From NCBI RefSeq assembly GCF_002934625.1, contig NZ_PTJD01000010.1, forward strand, positions 119,266 to 183,265: 64,000 nucleotides of DNA, read 5' to 3'. Made by a program: the position numbers and the translations under genes. This stretch comes from Kineococcus xinjiangensis (lineage in GTDB: Bacteria; Actinomycetota; Actinomycetes; Actinomycetales; Kineococcaceae). Positions 61,545 to 64,000 of the stretch are shown here, piece by piece. The notes below the pieces were generated by a model. It ran no database searches and had not been told where the DNA came from. It was given only the letters and a program-made list of their open reading frames with translations. Numbering within the stretch: the stretch's first letter is position 1; each line of letters opens with the position of its first letter.

Positions 61545-61669
61545 GCCCGTGCCCTCCCTCGATCCCTTCGCCCCACGCGGGCGCACCCACTCCAGTTTCC
61601 ATCGCTTACTGCCGGCACCGCCGAGCCACGCACTGAAGTGACCGCTCTGCGCACGGTCCCCACCGACCC

Positions 61670-61705
61670 AACGCGCGCCTATGCCGCGCTCAGTGCGCGA
61701 TCATG
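61670..61705 (+). repeat. Array repeat copy 5
   Basis: AACGCGCGCCTATGCCGCGC then TCAGTGCGCGATCATG, identical to the consensus over the last 22 bases except for one position. Confidence 0.72.
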
Positions 61706-61715
61706 CAGGCCTGCC

Positions 61716-61753
61716 GAACGCACGCGGGACTGTCCGATCAGCGCGCATCGTCG
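61716..61753 (+). repeat. Degenerate array repeat copy 6
   Basis: GAACGCACGC ... GATCAGCGCGCATCGTC, 11 bp after copy 5. Two copies side by side look like an emptied cassette position. Confidence 0.45.
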
Positions 61754-61862
61754 CGGTCTTTCGTCGAACGTTGCGCCGTTGGGGTCCTGCCGCTCTGTGG
61801 TGGGACGGACAGCGACTTGGGCATGTCACGCTGATTGCCGCAGCTCGCGAGAGGAGGTCGGG

Positions 61863-62147
61863 ATCACGTCCTTCCGACGTTGGACCCTGGCCATCCTGAT
61901 CGCGATCTTCAGTGGCGTCGCCTCGATGTGGTTCTTCCTCAATGCGGTGTTCGCCAACTTCGGCGCATCGCGATCGGCGCTGTCGCAGACGACCTGGTAC
62001 GCAGCTATCCCCGTGACGTTCCTGGCCGCATGCCTGCTGTGGGCCTACCTGATCCCCCGCAGGCGGTGGTGGTCGATACCGGTGACGCTCCTCTCACATG
62101 GCGTTGCCTTCTGCCTCCTCGGCGGTCTCAGCATGTTCATCCACTGA
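61863..62147 (+). CDS. Small membrane protein with probable AUC start
   Basis: 94 residues. Three hydrophobic stretches: WTLAILIAIFSGVASMWFFL, WYAAIPVTFLAACLLWAYLI and IPVTLLSHGVAFCLLGGLSM. A strong AGGAGGT (61852-61858) sits 4 nt before ATC ACG TCC TTC CGA, with no ATG or GTG nearby; an upstream in-frame GTG at 61797 would bury that site in coding sequence. Family unknown. Confidence 0.6.
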   Translation: MTSFRRWTLAILIAIFSGVASMWFFLNAVFANFGASRSALSQTTWYAAIPVTFLAACLLWAYLIPRRRWWSIPVTLLSHGVAFCLLGGLSMFIH

Positions 62148-62246
62148 TCGCTGCCCATGCAGCTCGGGCGGTGCGCCTCGAGGTGCCTTCAGCAAGCCCT
62201 CACCAGCTGCGCCCGGTCGATGGCGGCGAAGGCCCACCGTCTGATT

Positions 62247-62280
62247 GAACGCACGCCTTTGACGCCGTGCGGGCGCGACG
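62247..62280 (+). repeat. Array repeat copy 7
   Basis: GAACGCACGCCTTTGACGCC then GTGCGGGCGCGACG. Half-sites CGCACG and CGTGCG pair perfectly. Confidence 0.65.
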
Positions 62281-62307
62281 GGCGACGTCCAGCGCGTGAC
62301 TAGTTGC

Positions 62308-63039
62308 TCAGAGCACGCCGGGAGTCTCAAGCAGGGCCTTGACCGCTGCGGCGGGTGAGAGGCGAGTCTCGACCTCGACATCGTGCTCGATGCCGCGGCG
62401 GGTGCGGCGGTGGCGCGTCGCGGTGCCGTTGTGGAGGTGGACCACCTGCACCAGGGTGCCGCGCAGGTCGATGTAGGTGCCGTCACCGAAGTTCTCATCG
62501 CGCCAGGTCTCGATCGTGTCCTCCACCGCGGCGTGCCCGAAGGAGACCCTGAGGTGCGCGAGGCGGCATCGCGACGCCTCCCGGAAGGTGATGGCCTCCA
62601 CGTCCACCCCGGCTGGCAGGTGCCATTCGTGCACGCTCAGCCGCTCGCCGGGGGCCACGCGCCACTCCTCCCAGCCACGGGGGGACACCGGCTCGATCGA
62701 GAACGGGTAGGGCACCACGGCGCACACCCGCTGAGCGTCGAGTGGGACGCTCACCGGCAGGGGCGGGTAGTCGAAGGGCAGCAAGGCGTCGTGGATCTGC
62801 GGTCGCGGCATGACCTGCATGACGTCCCACAGCGGCCTTTCGGCCAGACCGGACGGTCTGGCCGAAAGGCCGGCGCGCAGCCCGTCGAGCACCCGCTGCA
62901 CCTGCACCGGAGGCGGCCACGTCTCCACCACGCCGTAGTCGGCGGCAGCCCGCTCCACCACGGCCTCCCCCACCAGGCCGTCATCCATCACCTCAGCCTG
63001 CCCCAGGCGCACCCACACGTCACGATCACGACCGCTCAC
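62308..63039 (-). CDS. Unknown cassette protein containing a perfect 38-bp hairpin
   Basis: 243 residues, soluble. Segments: VWVRLGQAEVMDDGLVGEAV, PPPVQVQRVLDGLRAG, AVVPYPFSIEPVSPRGWEEW, RCRLAHLRVSFGHAAVEDTI and a C-terminal ESR-like VETRLSPAAAVKALLETPG. No family recognised. The codons for LSARPSGLAERP form a perfect inverted repeat (62834-62871). The 5' end overlaps repeat copy 8. Confidence 0.65.
   Translation of the reverse strand: MSGRDRDVWVRLGQAEVMDDGLVGEAVVERAAADYGVVETWPPPVQVQRVLDGLRAGLSARPSGLAERPLWDVMQVMPRPQIHDALLPFDYPPLPVSVPLDAQRVCAVVPYPFSIEPVSPRGWEEWRVAPGERLSVHEWHLPAGVDVEAITFREASRCRLAHLRVSFGHAAVEDTIETWRDENFGDGTYIDLRGTLVQVVHLHNGTATRHRRTRRGIEHDVEVETRLSPAAAVKALLETPGVL
62834..62871. 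repeat. Perfect 17-bp hairpin inside a coding region
   Basis: GGCCTTTCGGCCAGACC (62834-62850), loop GGAC, exact complement 62855-62871. Such stability inside a gene suggests an inserted element or an attenuating structure. Confidence 0.9.
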
Positions 63040-63062
63040 GCCGCCCTCAGTGCGCGATCATG
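63034..63062 (+). repeat. Array repeat copy 8
   Basis: GCTCACGCCGCCCTCAGTGC then GCGATCATG. Overlaps the start of the minus-strand gene. An inverted half-site GAGTGCGTT follows near 63086. Confidence 0.65.
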
Positions 63063-63134
63063 ACCGCCTCAGCCCGCACCGATGTGAGTGCGTTGCACCG
63101 TTGACCCGCAGCTGCTGCAACGTGGGAGCTGGGC

Positions 63135-63608
63135 TCAGGCTTCGACCTGGATGTCGATCTTGGATCCGCCGGCGCGCAGGACGGCTCGGCCGGGCATGAC
63201 CTCATCGGGAAGGCGGACACGCCACCCGATGGCGTAGTCCTCGGCATGACCGGCAGCGTCCGCGACTCCCAACGTCCAGGAGGAGGCGCCCTGCTCCAGC
63301 ACCAGGTCCACGTCCTCCATCGGGGTCTGTGTGGTCGTCAGCGGCCCGGCGCATCCTGCACCCGCAGTGCTGCTGTCGTCGCACCCCTCGTGGAACCACT
63401 GCCCCGACACCTGGACCTGCCCCGCCCTCGGCACCGGCACTGGTGGCGGCGGGTCCTCACCAGAGGGTGTCGCCACAGTGGGATCGGAGCCGATCACCAG
63501 TTGCGGGCCTATGCAGCTGGCTGACGCCAAGGGCACCGGCAGCATCCCCATCGAGGCGCAGAAGAAGACCAGCACGCCGGCGACTGGCAGGAGCTGACGA
63601 GACCGCAT
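63135..63608 (-). CDS. Secreted protein, unknown
   Basis: 157 residues. Sec signal peptide LLPVAGVLVFFCASMGMLPVPLASA; the mature part has a Pro linker (GEDPPPPVPVPRAG), then a beta domain with WFHEGCDD, GAGCAGPLTTTQTP and GWRVRLPDEVMPGRAVLRAGG. Four cysteines could form disulfides. ATG 63608. No family recognised; resembles secreted carbohydrate-binding-like small domains only loosely. Confidence 0.68.
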   Translation of the reverse strand: MRSRQLLPVAGVLVFFCASMGMLPVPLASASCIGPQLVIGSDPTVATPSGEDPPPPVPVPRAGQVQVSGQWFHEGCDDSSTAGAGCAGPLTTTQTPMEDVDLVLEQGASSWTLGVADAAGHAEDYAIGWRVRLPDEVMPGRAVLRAGGSKIDIQVEA

Positions 63609-63677
63609 GTTCCTCCGACGTCAGAAGCACCAGAACCGATCCGGACATCAAAGCCGACAACCATGATCGTCCCGGTC

Positions 63678-63714
63678 GAACGTCCGACTTGACGCTGGTC
63701 AGGCGCGATCGTCG
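63678..63714 (+). repeat. Degenerate array repeat copy 9
   Basis: GAACGTCCGACTTGACGCTG then GTCAGGCGCGATCGTCG. The CATGATCG at 63662 is an inverted copy of the terminal motif. Confidence 0.5.
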
Positions 63715-63732
63715 TGAGCGATGGTGAGTCAC

Positions 63733-63776
63733 TGAGGCGTTGTCAGTAGCGGTCGACCCTTACTGACAACGCCTCA
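63733..63776. terminator. 16-bp hairpin at the array right edge
   Basis: Arms TGAGGCGTTGTCAGTA (63733-63748) and complement (63761-63776) with a 12-nt loop, 17 bp downstream of the minus-strand stop at 63794. It could terminate that gene or mark an element end. Confidence 0.65.
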
Positions 63777-63793
63777 CTGGCTGAGCCTTTGGC

Positions 63794-64000
63794 CTACTTT
63801 CCATCCGCTGCTGGAAGGCCGCTGGCGCGCAGGTCAGCGACGGCGGCAGTCAGTACGGCAGGGACCACGGTGGTTCCGTCCTCAGAGAACAGAACGGAAA
63901 CACCCTGAACCGCCCCGGCGAGTCCGGAGACTTCCTACTCTGAGGCTCCGACCGGTGTCGGGGTCTGGTGGTGAGCGTAGTGAGCCTGCTCGGCCTCGAC
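63794..64000 (-). pseudogene. Edge-truncated coding frame with an in-frame amber stop
   Basis: Reading leftwards from the edge: EAEQAHYAHHQTPTPVGASE, TAG at 63935-63937, then in the same frame EVSGLAGAVQGVSVLFSEDG, TTVVPAVLTAAVADLRASGL and PAADGK before the stop at 63794-63796. Both halves have coding-like composition, so this looks like one protein end interrupted by a nonsense codon. Family unknown. Confidence 0.45.

Noticed and set aside
59367..63714. The array repeats as canonical integron attC sites
   Set aside because: I could not find paired RYYYAAC and GTTRRRY core sites at their ends, and no integrase gene is in the window. The cassette-like layout stands, but the attC label does not.
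59367..63714. The repeats as a CRISPR array
   Set aside because: Spacing is 530-790 bp with whole genes between copies, copies are imperfect, and there are no cas genes.

Overview
The window is about 74% G+C by eye, uses GTG starts freely, links many genes through GTGA or TGATG overlaps, and carries typical actinobacterial families: bS22/AURKAIP1-type ribosomal protein, Rex-hemACDB, DisA-RadA, mycothiol-type maleylpyruvate isomerase fold and DUF4229. Gene content and order resemble the Mycobacterium tuberculosis blocks around Rv0496-Rv0531 (ppx, isomerase, proC, HTH, bS22, serB1-like, glutaredoxin-like, hemACDB, hemL, phosphoglycerate-mutase-like, TlpA, ccdA, resB, ccsB, DUF4229) and Rv3585-Rv3596c (radA, disA, mutY, clpC). 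I read it as the chromosome of a high-G+C actinobacterium, possibly Kineosporiaceae-like; the genus is a guess.

Layout. 0-8.6 kb: end of clpC with a strong hairpin terminator, an N-acetylglutamate synthase/gluconate kinase pair, mutY, radA-disA (DNA integrity and c-di-AMP), small membrane proteins and a methyltransferase pair. 8.7-14.9 kb: ppx, isomerase, proC, acuC-type deacetylase, a small HTH regulator and the 32-residue ribosomal protein bS22. 13.3-16.8 kb contains three damaged genes: a HAD-like gene with an internal deletion, a PfkB kinase lacking its N-terminus and stop, and a methyltransferase with its core missing and a 15-bp minisatellite. 16.8-20.6 kb: a GH43-LGFP lipoprotein, an hsp20 gene with an upstream CIRCE element, and a SerB1-like phosphatase. 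20.6-27.3 kb: glutaredoxin-like gene, then rex-hemA-hemC-cobA/hemD-hemB behind a near-perfect Rex operator. 27.3-35 kb: lipoproteins, oxidoreductase, a PAS-GGDEF-EAL protein and a HATPase-type regulator. 35.2-41.7 kb: one long operon hemL-phosphatase-tlpA-ccdA-resB-ccsB-DUF4229, joining the last heme precursor steps to cytochrome c maturation. 41.7-58.5 kb: housekeeping and regulatory genes (menA, LysR, Na+/H+ antiporter, flavin monooxygenase/TetR pair with operators, AlkA, a 1,085-residue LacI-sensor-GGDEF-EAL protein, and a membrane acyltransferase).

58.7-63.9 kb differs: small single genes in both orientations, visibly less G+C-extreme, with a copy of one roughly 35-bp imperfect-dyad repeat in or at the edge of every intergenic gap, always in the same orientation and mostly 530-790 bp apart. 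Cargo includes an Imm7-type immunity protein, a lipoprotein, a secreted protein, an NTF2-like protein and unknowns. This repeat-bounded, cassette-like array is the best candidate for an undescribed system here.

A second window-wide feature is leaderless expression: at least sixteen genes have TANNNT ending 6 or 7 nt before the start codon, and about twelve more have a relaxed NANNNT at the same distance. I used this to choose several starts. I saw no rRNA, tRNA, CRISPR array or intact insertion sequence.
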